Assembly: GCA_963736055.1 (NCBI GenBank)
Contig: CAVTNM010000008.1
Coordinates: 372,001-436,000, forward strand
Reading direction: 5' to 3'
Source of the DNA: AC-32 sp963736055
GTDB lineage: Bacteria > Actinomycetota > Thermoleophilia > Gaiellales > Gaiellaceae
DNA length: 64,000 nt
Shown: in pieces, positions 33,215 through 41,869 of the stretch
How positions within the stretch are numbered: the stretch's first letter is position 1
Layout: each line of letters starts with the position of its first letter
The notes under the pieces: model-generated
Seen by the model: the letters and a program-made list of their open reading frames with translations, nothing else
Told to the model about the DNA's origin: nothing
The model's database searches: none
Position numbers and translations under genes: made by a program

Positions 33215-34978
33215 ATGAGGGGGAACGACAACGTCGATGGCGGCCAGACCCGTACGAGCGGGCTGTGGGGCACTGGGCGCGGCGGCCACCGCTCGGAGGG
33301 ACGGAACGTCTCGCTGAAGCACGGGCTGCTGGCCCTGATCGTTGTCGCCCTGGCCGCTCCACTCGGAGCGAGCGCCTCGGGCGGCAGGAGCCAGCCGGCC
33401 GGCTACCTCGCACCGGCGCTCCAGGCACTGGTGCGCTCGACCCCGAACGCGGACGTCCGCGTGATCGTGCACAGCGACCGCGGAGCCGGGCAGGCGCAGC
33501 ACGCGCTGGACGAGGTCGGCGACGGCAGCACGCAGCTCGACATCGTCGACGCCGCGGCAGGGTCCGTGCGGGCTCGCGACCTGCCGCACCTCGCCGACGG
33601 CCCGGGCCTGGTGATCGTCCCGGACACGCCTGTTGCGCTCGACGCGCTCGGCGCCAGGGACACGAAGGAGAAGAACAAGCTCCCGAAGCTCCACGGCCGG
33701 CAAGGCCTCGGCTCCGACGAGCTCTGGCCCTCGGCCGTCGGCGTCGACTCGCTGTGGCCCCTCCTGGCCGCCTACGACCGCGTCGGCAGGTTCTCCGGCA
33801 CGGGGGCTCCCTCGATCGCGTTCGTCGACTCCGGGATCGAGGCCGGCAGAGGCGATTTCGCCGGCCGCGTCCGTGCGCAGGTGAACATGACCTCCCTGCC
33901 CGGGAACTCGCGGGGTGACGGGCGTGGCCACGGCACCTTCGTCGCAGGCCTGGCGGCGGGAAGCGGGGCCGGACATGCGGGCGCCGCCCCGACAGCCGGG
34001 ATCGTCTCGCTCGACGTGATGGACGACCAGGGCATGGCGCGCACGAGCGACGTGATCGCGGCCGCCCAGTGGATCCTGCGGAACAAGCGGCAGTACGACA
34101 TCCGGGTGGCGAACTTCTCGCTCCACTCGGCCACCCCGAGCAGCTTCCGCTGGGACCCGCTCGACAAGGCGGTCGAGAAGCTCTGGTTCGGCGGAGTCGT
34201 CGTGGTCACTTCCTCGGGCAACTACGGCGAGGACGGCAGGGAATCAACGGTCGAGTTCGGGCCGGCGAACGACCCGTTCGTGATCACGGTCGGCGCGCTC
34301 GACCTGCACGACTCGAGCAGCCCCGACCGGGCCTCGGTCGCGCCCTGGTCGACCTGGGGCTACACGCACGACGGTTTCGCCAAGCCCGAGGTGAGCGCCC
34401 CCGGCAGAGACCTGATCGGCCCGATCCCGGCAGGCTCGACGCTCGCGAGCGAGCGCTCCGCCCAGGTCGTGCGCACGAACGAGGGCACGTACATGGAGCT
34501 CTCGGGCACGTCGCTGGCGGCGCCGATCGTCGCCGGCATCGTGGCCGACCTGCTCACGATTCGCCCGAATCTCACCCCGGACCAGGTCAAGGGCGCCCTG
34601 ATGCTGGCCGCCCGGCCGGTCCGGCACGCGACGTTCCACTCGGCGGGGGTCGGCGAGGTCTTCGCTCCCGGTGCGCTGCTCGCCGGCCGCCCGCCGAACC
34701 CGAACCTCGCTCTGGAGGCGTTCGTCCATTCCAGCGGCGGAGACGGGCCGGCGTTCGACGACGCCGCCTGGCTCGCGGCCGCGCAGGCCTCGCCTGCCTG
34801 GGATCAGGTGTCGTGGCTCGACGGCTGGGCCGACGTGTCCTGGTCGCTCGTCTCCTGGAGCGACGTCTCCTGGAGCGACGTGTCCTGGAGCGACGTCTCC
34901 TGGAGCGACGTCTCCTGGAGCGACGTCTCCTGGAGCGACGTCTCCTGGGCCGACTCGGTCTACGGCGACGTCGGCTAA
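33215..34978 (+). CDS. Secreted subtilisin-like serine protease with SWSDV repeat tail
   Basis: A 587-residue S8 peptidase. After an unusually long N-terminal extension (about 30 residues) comes a signal segment (LLALIVVALAAPLGASAS), a propeptide-like region, then the catalytic triad: Asp in IAFVDSGIE, His in GRGHGTFVAGLAAG, Ser in ELSGTSLAAPIVAG. The C-terminus is an array of SWSDV pentapeptides ending DSVYGDVG. ATG 33215 follows a GTCAGAGG sequence. It probably acts outside the cell; the tail may bind the surface. The stop overlaps the stop of the convergent epimerase gene. Confidence 0.92.
   Translation: MRGNDNVDGGQTRTSGLWGTGRGGHRSEGRNVSLKHGLLALIVVALAAPLGASASGGRSQPAGYLAPALQALVRSTPNADVRVIVHSDRGAGQAQHALDEVGDGSTQLDIVDAAAGSVRARDLPHLADGPGLVIVPDTPVALDALGARDTKEKNKLPKLHGRQGLGSDELWPSAVGVDSLWPLLAAYDRVGRFSGTGAPSIAFVDSGIEAGRGDFAGRVRAQVNMTSLPGNSRGDGRGHGTFVAGLAAGSGAGHAGAAPTAGIVSLDVMDDQGMARTSDVIAAAQWILRNKRQYDIRVANFSLHSATPSSFRWDPLDKAVEKLWFGGVVVVTSSGNYGEDGRESTVEFGPANDPFVITVGALDLHDSSSPDRASVAPWSTWGYTHDGFAKPEVSAPGRDLIGPIPAGSTLASERSAQVVRTNEGTYMELSGTSLAAPIVAGIVADLLTIRPNLTPDQVKGALMLAARPVRHATFHSAGVGEVFAPGALLAGRPPNPNLALEAFVHSSGGDGPAFDDAAWLAAAQASPAWDQVSWLDGWADVSWSLVSWSDVSWSDVSWSDVSWSDVSWSDVSWSDVSWADSVYGDVG
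34838..34957 (+). repeat. 15-base in-frame tandem repeat in the subtilase gene
   Basis: Six near-identical units TCCTGGAGCGACGTC (34853-34942) are flanked by one decayed unit on each side. Each unit codes for five residues (SWSDV), so copy-number change keeps the frame. Confidence 0.9.
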
Positions 34979-36007
34979 CTCAGGCGTCGGAGAAGACCGA
35001 GCGCGCGCTGGTCCCACGGTACGCGGTGCGTCACGCCCGCCTCCGCGAGCCCCTCGCGGTTGGCGAGGTACCAGTCGTAGGTCTCGCAGAGCGCCTGCTC
35101 GTTCGAGAGGCGCGGATCGAAGCCGAGCAGTCGCTGCGCCTTCGAGACGTCCGACGAAGGAGTCGCGGTACGCGGTGCGGTAGTGCCACTCCGCGAGCGG
35201 CGAGAGCCGCGCCAGCTCGAGCGCGCGCAGGGCGAGCTCCGCCGGCCGCGCCGGCACCGGCCTCAGGCGGCTCGCTGAGCCGGCATGGCGGATCAGCGCC
35301 TCGAGGTCGGAGCGGACGGTGCCGAAGCCTGTCGCTCCCACGTTGAAGGTCTCCCCGGCGACGTTTGCCGTGGCGGCGCTGACCGTCGCCTCGACGAGAT
35401 CCTCGACCGCGAGCAGCTGGTAGCGGTTCGAGCCGTCTCCCAGGACCGGGATGCGGCGGCCCTCGCGGATCCAGTCGAACAGGATCTCGAAGACGCCGAG
35501 GCGCTCCGGGCCGATGAACGTCTTGGGCCTCAGGACGACGACCTCGAGCCCGCGGCGCCCCGCCCGCCGGGCGACCCGCTCCGCCTCGATCTTCGATTCG
35601 CCGTAGTGCCCGACTCCGACGAGCGGCGCGTCCTCGCGCAGCGGGTGGTGCTTGGGGATCCCGTAGACGGCCGTCGACGAGATCAGCACCGCCCGGCCGA
35701 CGCCCGCCTCGAGGGCGGCGGCGAACGTGACCGCCGTGCCGTCCACGTTCGCCGAGTGGATCGCGTCGCGCGAGGCCTGGATCGGAAGCGCCGCGGCCGC
35801 ATGCACGACCACGTCGGCCCCGTCCACGAGGCGGGCCACGGCGGCGGGGTCGCGCACGTCCCCTCGCAGCTCTTCGACGTTCGCCTCGAGCTCCTCGTCG
35901 TCGAGAGGCGCGAGATCGAGGGTCCGCACCTCGTGGCCGTCCGCGACGAGCCGCCGGGCGAGGTGGAGACCGAGGAAGCCCGCGCCGCCGGAGATGGCCC
36001 ACCGCAT
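34975..36007 (-). CDS. NAD-dependent epimerase/dehydratase, frameshifted
   Basis: Extended SDR with ISGGAGFLGLHLARRL at the start, VVHAAAALPIQASRD, ISSTAVYGIPKHHPLRED and the YGESK active-site motif, so probably a nucleotide-sugar epimerase or reductase. The frame breaks near 35,152 in RDSFV. One base removed, it continues as DVSKAQRLLGFDPRLSNEQA and ends GLLRRLS at 34975. Rejoined length is about 344 residues. TAGCGT lies 7 bases before ATG 36007. The sugar is not predictable. Confidence 0.83.
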
Positions 36008-36014
36008 CAATCTC

Positions 36015-36020
36015 ACGCTA
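36015..36020 (-). promoter_or_regulatory. Leaderless -10 box of the epimerase gene
   Basis: TAGCGT on the minus strand, then 7 bases, then ATG 36007. Confidence 0.5.
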
Positions 36021-36067
36021 CAACGTCGGAAGGAATCGGGCCGTGACGGCAGAACTGCGTTGGTCCC

Positions 36068-36971
36068 GTGACCGGCAGACTCGTCGTCCTGTTGGCGCTG
36101 GCACTGGCGGGGCTCGCTCTCGCCGCGCCCGCGAACGCCTCGAACCCCCAGATAGCGGGGCTCCAGGTCGCGCTGCGCGCGTACGGGCTCTACAACGGCC
36201 CGATCGACTCGATCGCCGGCCCCGCGACCGTGAGAGGCACGAAGGCGTTCCAGCGGCGGGCCGGCCTCGTTCCGGACGGACGGGCGGGGCCGTCGACGCG
36301 GCGCGCGCTGGGACCGCTCGGCCTCCCGCTCTTCGGCCGCAGAACGCTGCGCCGGCGGATGTTCGGCTGGGACGTCTCGGTCCTCCAGTTCATGCTCGCC
36401 AGGCGCGGCGCGCTCGTGCCCGTCTACGGCTACTTCGACGCTGCGACCGAGCGCGCGCTCCGGCGCTACCAGCGCGCGCGGCGGCTCGCCGCGGACGGAA
36501 TCGCCGGCCCGAAGACGCTGACGTGCACTGGCCCACGGCCGCCGGGCGGTGGCGCTCGTCGGCAAGCCGATCCGTCCGGCGCCGACCGGCGTCCGGGACC
36601 TGCTCGAGCGCTGGTCGCGCGTCTACCGCCTCGACCCCGGGCTGGTGCGCGCCCTCGCGTGGATGGAGTCCGGCTTCCAGCCCGGCCTCGTCTCCTCGGC
36701 CGGCGCCCGCGGCGTCCTCCAGGTGCTGCCGATCACCAGGAACTACGTCGAGACGATCCTGCTCCGCAAGCGCGTGCCGAACTCGGTCAGCGGCAACATC
36801 CAGATCGGAGTGGTCTACTTCCGCCAGCTCCTGCACGAGTTCCGCGGCAGCGAGCGGCGCGCGCTCGCCGGCTGGTACCAGGGGCCGGCCTCGCTTCGCT
36901 CGCACGGGCAGTACAGAGGCACGCGGCTCTTCGTGGCGAACGTGCTCGCCCTGCGCACACGCGGGATTTAG
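36068..36971 (+). CDS. Secreted lytic transglycosylase with two peptidoglycan-binding repeats, frameshifted
   Basis: Cell-wall enzyme: signal peptide (LVVLLALALAGLALAAPANA), two PG_binding_1 repeats (IAGLQVALRAYGLYNGPIDS and VSVLQFMLARRGALVPVYGY) and an SLT domain with the catalytic Glu in ALAWMESGFQPGLVSSAGARG. The frame changes at about 36,524 (LT to ALAHGRRAVALVG), as if one base were inserted between the second repeat and the SLT domain. Rejoined length is about 300 residues. GTG 36068 is the only start giving the signal peptide. It cleaves the glycan strand of peptidoglycan. Confidence 0.85.
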
Positions 36972-37021
36972 GTGGGCTTGACGAAATCCCGGCTGTGCCG
37001 CGATTCCGCCAAGCCCACCTA
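36970..37021. terminator. Long inverted repeat between convergent genes (bidirectional terminator or small palindromic element)
   Basis: TAGGTGGGCTTGACGAAATC and its imperfect reverse complement meet with a short centre. Each arm is about 24 bases, and the outermost bases of each arm are the stop codons of the two flanking genes. The half-site is closely related to that at 61,969-62,116. Confidence 0.7.
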
Positions 37022-38323
37022 GCGCTGCTGCTGCGCCAGCGGCGGCCGGGGCACCGGCTGGGGCGGCGGCTTCGAGTCGACCAGCACGGCCGCGACGAGC
37101 AGGATCGCCATCCCGACGGCGCTCTCTCCGGCGAGGCTGCGCGGCAGGCTCGCGAACAGGGGCGCGCCTCGCTCCAGCGCCGGCCGCACCAGGAAGTGAT
37201 GCGCGGCGCCCCAGAGGAGCGCCAGCGAGACGAGCGCCAGCTTCACCAGCAGCACCTGGCCGTAGCGTTGGTTCCAGAGGTCGTCCAGCTGCGGCAGCCG
37301 CAGGATGCTGAGGTAGATCCCCGCGGAGAGGATCACGACGATCAGAATGGTCGCAAGGCGCGAGAAACCCAGGAACGCGCGGCGCCGGCGGTCCGGCTCG
37401 AGCGGCCAGACCACGAACGCCAGCTGCACGAGGCCGCCCACCCAGAGCGAGGCCGCTGCCAGGTGTGCCCAGTCGGCCAGCTCGGAGAGCCAGGACGATC
37501 CCGCGTCGACCGCGGAATGGCCCGACAGCGACAGGCCTGACGCGAGCCCGAGCGCAAGCGCGAAGGCCGGCCAGAGCAGCCAGACCCGCTCCGTCAGCCA
37601 CGAGAGGAAGACGAAGGCGCTCACGAGCGCGAAGCCGAGCGTCATCACGACGAATGCGGTGCCGAAGCGCGTCCCGTTGGCGATCGGCCCGAGGTCGCCG
37701 TAGAGGAACCTCCCGAACGGCAGCTGCAGGGCATCCTCGGCCCGCAGCAGGAACGCGACGATCCCGACCTGCACGACTCCGAGCGCGCCGACCAGCAGCA
37801 CCCGGTAGAAGCGGCGTTCCGTCTCCGGGCGAAGCGGCCCGCGCAGGATGAGCAGCCGGAAACCGAGGCCGCCCGCGATCAGGGCGAGCGCGAGGAAGTA
37901 GAGCCAGCGCACCAGGTGCTCCTCGGTGGTCGGACCGCCGGCGCCGAAGGCCTCCGTCGCCGGCGGTGCACGATGGCGGACCCCGAACGTGTAGACGCCG
38001 CCGATCACGTGCCCGTCCGCCGACACCGCGGTCCAGCGCACCGTGTACGCGCCGCGTGAAAGCGCGCGGACGGGTGCGAGGATCACCCGCCGGTCCGTTC
38101 CGGAACGGGTCGCTCCCGAGACGAGGCGACCGTGCGCCGTGTAGACGCGGATCCCGTTCGGAAGGGCCTTCACGCTCTGGTCGAAGCGCAGGCGCACGAG
38201 CCCCGGCGAGCTCTTCAGGCGCTGCTGGACCGACGGGGTCGACTGGACGAGCGTCGCGTGCGCAAAGGCGGCGCCCGGGAGGAGGAGCGCCGCGAGCGCG
38301 GCTCCGAGCAGGCACCTCCTCAT
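37019..38323 (-). CDS. CopC-CopD fusion, copper resistance/uptake membrane protein
   Basis: A 434-residue protein starting with a signal peptide and a CopC domain (mature end HATLVQSTPS with the copper-binding histidine, then SADGHVIGGVYTFGV), followed by about eight membrane segments of the CopD type. It is thought to bind copper outside and move it inward. It overlaps the next upstream gene (ATGA). With the three neighbouring small membrane proteins it forms a probable copper operon running 39902 to 37019. Motifs around GLSLSGHSAVDAGSSW are typical for CopD. Confidence 0.88.
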   Translation of the reverse strand: MRRCLLGAALAALLLPGAAFAHATLVQSTPSVQQRLKSSPGLVRLRFDQSVKALPNGIRVYTAHGRLVSGATRSGTDRRVILAPVRALSRGAYTVRWTAVSADGHVIGGVYTFGVRHRAPPATEAFGAGGPTTEEHLVRWLYFLALALIAGGLGFRLLILRGPLRPETERRFYRVLLVGALGVVQVGIVAFLLRAEDALQLPFGRFLYGDLGPIANGTRFGTAFVVMTLGFALVSAFVFLSWLTERVWLLWPAFALALGLASGLSLSGHSAVDAGSSWLSELADWAHLAAASLWVGGLVQLAFVVWPLEPDRRRRAFLGFSRLATILIVVILSAGIYLSILRLPQLDDLWNQRYGQVLLVKLALVSLALLWGAAHHFLVRPALERGAPLFASLPRSLAGESAVGMAILLVAAVLVDSKPPPQPVPRPPLAQQQR

Positions 38324-38904
38324 CGGTGCTGCTCCCCGGCGAGCGGCGAGAGGTGCCCGAAGATCGGCGACACGTCTCGGTCGGCGTACAGGAAGACGGC
38401 GAGCACGACGAACGTGAGCGCGAAGCCCGAGTTCAACACGAGCGAGCGGCGGCGAAAGGCGCCGATGAGCGGGAAGAGGGCGCAGATGATCGCCGTCCAG
38501 CCCAGCACGTGATGCAGGAAGGCAGCGCGGGAGAAGTACCAGCCGTTCTGCTCGTGCACCAGGATCGCCGTTCCCGAGACGACGAGGGCCAGCGGCATCG
38601 CCAGCCGCCAGGCGGTGTTGTGGAGCTTCCCGCGCACGAGGCCGAGCTCGGCCGCGCCCGCCAGCATCATGGTCTCGGCCCACGCCCCGTGCGCGACCAT
38701 GTGGATCGTCGAGTTGGTGTAGAGGACCATCACGGGCCACATCAGCACGCCCATCAGGAAGAGCAGGCCCGGCCAGAGGTACGCTCGCCAGCGGCGCCTC
38801 GACCAGACCTCGTCCCCGACGAGCGCCCGCGCGAGCAGGCACAGTCCCAGCAGCAGGAAGCCGGTCGCGAACAGCCAGTGGACGTGTTCTGCGGGTGGCT
38901 CCAT
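38320..38904 (-). CDS. Polytopic membrane protein in the copper cluster
   Basis: Not recognised. 194 residues with five or six hydrophobic segments and several histidines in or near the membrane (TIHMVAHGAWAE, FLHHVLGW, HEQNGWYF), which could bind metal or haem. Start and stop overlap its neighbours (ATGA both sides), so it is translated together with copCD. A role in copper handling or in a respiratory assembly step is inference from position only. Confidence 0.7.
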   Translation of the reverse strand: MEPPAEHVHWLFATGFLLLGLCLLARALVGDEVWSRRRWRAYLWPGLLFLMGVLMWPVMVLYTNSTIHMVAHGAWAETMMLAGAAELGLVRGKLHNTAWRLAMPLALVVSGTAILVHEQNGWYFSRAAFLHHVLGWTAIICALFPLIGAFRRRSLVLNSGFALTFVVLAVFLYADRDVSPIFGHLSPLAGEQHR

Positions 38905-39173
38905 CAGGTTTCCTCCGCCTCGAGGTCCTCGATCACGCCGGGCGCCACGAAGAGCGCGAAGACGACGCCCACGGCGATCGCCAGGAGCGGCGGCTGGACG
39001 AACAGCCACCAGAAGCCCTGGCCGTGCGGGTGCAGCACCGTGATCCGGTACGGCTGGAGGAATGCCCAGGCGACGCCGCCGAACATGGCCAGCGGCCCGA
39101 GCGCGGCGACGGCTCGGGCGCGGAGCGACCGGCCACGTGTCGCCACTCGTTCGGTGATCAGTTGCGTGCTCAT
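38904..39173 (-). CDS. Small two-segment membrane protein in the copper cluster
   Basis: An 89-residue protein with two hydrophobic stretches (PLAMFGGVAWAFLQPY and LLAIAVGVVFALFV) and a loop containing VLHPHGQGFWW. ATG 39173 is favoured by GGAGGT six bases upstream; GTG 39179 is also open. It overlaps the next gene. Not recognised; probably a partner subunit of the neighbouring membrane proteins. Confidence 0.7.
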   Translation of the reverse strand: MSTQLITERVATRGRSLRARAVAALGPLAMFGGVAWAFLQPYRITVLHPHGQGFWWLFVQPPLLAIAVGVVFALFVAPGVIEDLEAEET

Positions 39174-39236
39174 ATCCACCTCCCCGGAGTAGGAACAACC
39201 ACACGGGGCCCGCGGGCGCTGGGCGTTGACCGCGGA

Positions 39237-39902
39237 CTAGGCGGGCAGAGGAGGCGGCCGGCTCTCGAACGCGAGCCCGAAGCGCTCGCGCGGGGGCACG
39301 GAGGAGGTCTCGGTGCTCTGGCTGTGAGGAGGCGGCGGCGAGGCGGTCCCGATCCGCTCTGCTCTGGCGCAGGTGTCCTTCGCGTAGCGCTCGTAGGCGC
39401 TCAGCCAGGACGCGACGGCACTCCAAGCGAGAGCGACGAGGACGGCGAGCACCGCGAAAACGGGCAGCGCCGAGCTGTGCAGCCATGGCCAGAGCAGCGG
39501 CCAGCGCCCGACGGCGGCCTGCTCGGCGTCATGCTGGACGAGGTAGAGGAGCGAGGTCGCGAGGAAGGCGGCGAGCCAGAGCCGCGGCGAGAGGTCGAGG
39601 CGCATCCGGGGCGCGGGCGCCGGGCGTGAGCCCACCTTCGCCAGCACGCGCCGCCCGGCCCGGGCAGCGATGTGGGCGCGAGCGAACCGCCAGGCCAGCC
39701 GGGCGAACAGGAGTGCCACGCCCAGCTTCACGGCGGCGAGCAGGAACGGGTAGTAGTCGGCGCCCGCGTAGCTCGGCGTGGCCACGTGCTGACCGACGTT
39801 CAGGCGGTGAGTCAGGCTCCGGCCGAGGAGCTCGGCTACGAGCGCGAGCAGCGCAAACGCCAGTCCGGCGAATAGGCGCTGATGACGCCTCGCGCGCTGC
39901 AT
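39237..39902 (-). CDS. Membrane protein upstream of the copper cluster
   Basis: Not recognised. 221 residues with four hydrophobic segments and a proline-rich cytoplasmic or external tail (IGTASPPPPHSQ). ATG 39902 removes an implausible N-terminal extension. It lies 63 bases upstream of the small membrane gene on the same strand and may be the first gene of the copper operon. A transport or assembly role is only suggested by context. Confidence 0.65.
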   Translation of the reverse strand: MQRARRHQRLFAGLAFALLALVAELLGRSLTHRLNVGQHVATPSYAGADYYPFLLAAVKLGVALLFARLAWRFARAHIAARAGRRVLAKVGSRPAPAPRMRLDLSPRLWLAAFLATSLLYLVQHDAEQAAVGRWPLLWPWLHSSALPVFAVLAVLVALAWSAVASWLSAYERYAKDTCARAERIGTASPPPPHSQSTETSSVPPRERFGLAFESRPPPLPA

Positions 39903-39949
39903 GGGTCCACAGTGTGCCTCAGACGGCACGTCGCGTCCAAAAGGACCGG

Positions 39950-40336
39950 TCAGGCGAGGATGGTCAAGGTCCAGCGCGGCTGCGACGGACGGTCGAAGCC
40001 GAGCAGCAGAATCCGCTGCCACTGGCCCAGGCTGAGCGTCCCCGCACGAAACGGGATCTGCTCGCTGCGCGGGCCGAGGAGGAGGCACAACAGCTGCTCG
40101 CGCTCCGGCTCGTCCTGCGGGACGAGGCGGGTGAGCAGATCCTCGAGATCGGAGAAGAAGCCGCTCTCTCGCTCCTGGACGCGCACGAGCGCGACGTCAT
40201 CGAGTGGCGAGATGTAGGCGATCCCGCTCGCGTGGCCCGCGTGGGCGAGCTCGCGTTTCACCTCGTTCGTGATGTCGAGCACCGTCAGCGACGGCAGCGC
40301 AGAGGCGATCGAATAGGGAACTTCGATGCTGGTCAT
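39950..40336 (-). CDS. YjbQ/UPF0047 family protein, diverged
   Basis: A 128-residue protein whose ending LSLGQWQRILLLGFDRPSQP matches the YjbQ family (a trimeric protein with reported weak thiamine-phosphate synthase activity). The conserved histidines of the family (NHTTAAL and the HxHIRASLLG region) are replaced here (GIAYISPLDDVAL, QLLCLLLGPRS), so the metal or active site seems lost. It is the last gene of the long hopanoid operon, 19 bases after ispH. Confidence 0.75.
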   Translation of the reverse strand: MTSIEVPYSIASALPSLTVLDITNEVKRELAHAGHASGIAYISPLDDVALVRVQERESGFFSDLEDLLTRLVPQDEPEREQLLCLLLGPRSEQIPFRAGTLSLGQWQRILLLGFDRPSQPRWTLTILA

Positions 40337-40355
40337 GCTGCGTGCTCGATGCCGG

Positions 40356-41294
40356 TCATGCCCTGGTTACTTCCCGCGGGAGCCGGAAGCTCACATTTTC
40401 CCTGGCCACCTCGACCTCACCGAGCTCGTCGTAGCCGAGCGAGGCGAGACCGCGCAGGACACGGGCGACGAGCTCTTCCGGCGTGGAGGCGCCCGCGGTG
40501 AGGCCGACGGTCTCGTGGCCGACGAGCAGGTCGGGGTCGATGCCGCTCTCGCCGTCGATGAGCCGGGCCGTCGCACCGTGGCGTTCGGCCACCTCGACCA
40601 GCCGTCGGGCGTTCGAGCTCGTCTCCGAGCCGATCACGAGGATCAGGGTCGCGCCGCCCTGCGCCAGCGCCTTGACCGCGTCCTGGCGGTTCTGGGTCGC
40701 GTAGCAGATGTCGTCGGCGGCGGGCCGGCGCAGGTCGCCGAAGCGCTCGCCGAGCGCGTCGACGGTCTCGGCCACGTCGTCGAGCGAGAGCGTCGTCTGT
40801 GTGATGACCGCAATCGGCTTCCCGCCCGAGTCGAGCTTGGCGGCGTCTTCGGGCGACTCGATCACCACCGTGTGGTCCGGCCGCTCTCCGCGCGTGCCGA
40901 TCACCTCGACGTGATCGGCGTGCCCGACGAGCGCGACCAGGTGGCCGCTGTCGGCGTAGCGCCTGGCCTCCGCATGCACCTTCGAGACGAGCGGGCAGAC
41001 GGCGTCCACGACCACGAGGCCGCGCTGCTCGCAGTTCTCCCGCACCGACGGCGCCACGCCGTGGGCGGAGAGCACGCAAATCGCTCCCGCCGGGATGTCG
41101 TCCTCATGGTCGACGAAGACGGCGCCGAGCCGCTCGAGGCGCTTGACGACGTGATCGTTGTGGACGATCTGGTGGCGCACGTAGACCGGAGGGCCGTGCT
41201 TCTCCAGCAGGATCTCGACGATCTCGATCGCGCGGTCGACGCCTGCGCAGAACGAGCGGGGGGCGGCGAGGAGGACCCGGCCTACAGGGACCAC
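40356..41294 (-). CDS. ispH: 4-hydroxy-3-methylbut-2-enyl diphosphate reductase IspH
   Basis: A 312-residue iron-sulfur enzyme of the MEP pathway that makes IPP and DMAPP. The three cluster cysteines are Cys16 (APRSFCAGVDRAI), Cys100 (VVDAVCPLVSKVH) and Cys197 (DDICYATQNRQ); the ITQTTLS motif holds the catalytic-loop residues. GTG 41294 overlaps the end of hpnG. Placement at the end of the hopanoid operon couples isoprenoid precursor supply to squalene and hopene synthesis. Confidence 0.94.
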   Translation of the reverse strand: MVPVGRVLLAAPRSFCAGVDRAIEIVEILLEKHGPPVYVRHQIVHNDHVVKRLERLGAVFVDHEDDIPAGAICVLSAHGVAPSVRENCEQRGLVVVDAVCPLVSKVHAEARRYADSGHLVALVGHADHVEVIGTRGERPDHTVVIESPEDAAKLDSGGKPIAVITQTTLSLDDVAETVDALGERFGDLRRPAADDICYATQNRQDAVKALAQGGATLILVIGSETSSNARRLVEVAERHGATARLIDGESGIDPDLLVGHETVGLTAGASTPEELVARVLRGLASLGYDELGEVEVARENVSFRLPREVTRA

Positions 41295-41869
41295 CCCTTG
41301 GCAGCGGCGCCGAGCCGGCGGAGGGCGCGGTTCGCATCGGCGGCGGCCCGGACGAACCCGCGCGGCTCGCGCGCGAAGCCGCGCGCGAGGCCGGACCAGT
41401 TGAGGTTGCCGGCGATCGTCACCGACTCGGCGAGCCCGTTCAGCTTCCGCTCGGGCGTGTCGCTGATGGCCCGCAGGACCCCCTTCAGCTGTCCGGTTCG
41501 GGCGAGCAGCCCGCTCTCCATGTCGACCGCGTCCGCTCCGGTCAGCTCGTGCAGGCGCCTCCGCTCGGCCGGGTCGTCGACGATGTCGTCCGCCGCGAGC
41601 ATCGTCGCGGGCACCGCACCGGCGACTCCGAGCGGCCCGCCTTCCCAGAGCACAGTGCCGTCTTGATCGACCACCCGCGTCGCGTCCAGGACGGTCCCGA
41701 TCTCGAGCCCGTCGCGCAGGGCGCCGGCGATGCCGAACGAGACCAGGGGGCCTTCGGGCGCGCCGTTCGCCATGCCGAGCCCGACGAGCGCGGTCCGTGC
41801 GCCGGCCCGGTCGGCCACGCGCCGCTCCGCGGTGGTCGCGCAGGCGAAGGTCACCCGGTCAGCGTCCAT
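41282..41869 (-). CDS. hpnG: HpnG-type nucleoside phosphorylase (hopanoid side-chain synthesis)
   Basis: A 195-residue phosphorylase-fold protein. In hopanoid makers HpnG releases adenine from adenosylhopane to give ribosyl-phosphate hopane. Visible motifs are VSFGIAGALRDGLEIGTVL and GADAVDMESGLLA, the latter with the purine-binding acid and Met-Glu pair. ATG 41869 overlaps the end of hpnH by 19 bases. The context directly after hpnH makes the assignment strong despite short length. Confidence 0.87.
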   Translation of the reverse strand: MDADRVTFACATTAERRVADRAGARTALVGLGMANGAPEGPLVSFGIAGALRDGLEIGTVLDATRVVDQDGTVLWEGGPLGVAGAVPATMLAADDIVDDPAERRRLHELTGADAVDMESGLLARTGQLKGVLRAISDTPERKLNGLAESVTIAGNLNWSGLARGFAREPRGFVRAAADANRALRRLGAAAKGWSL

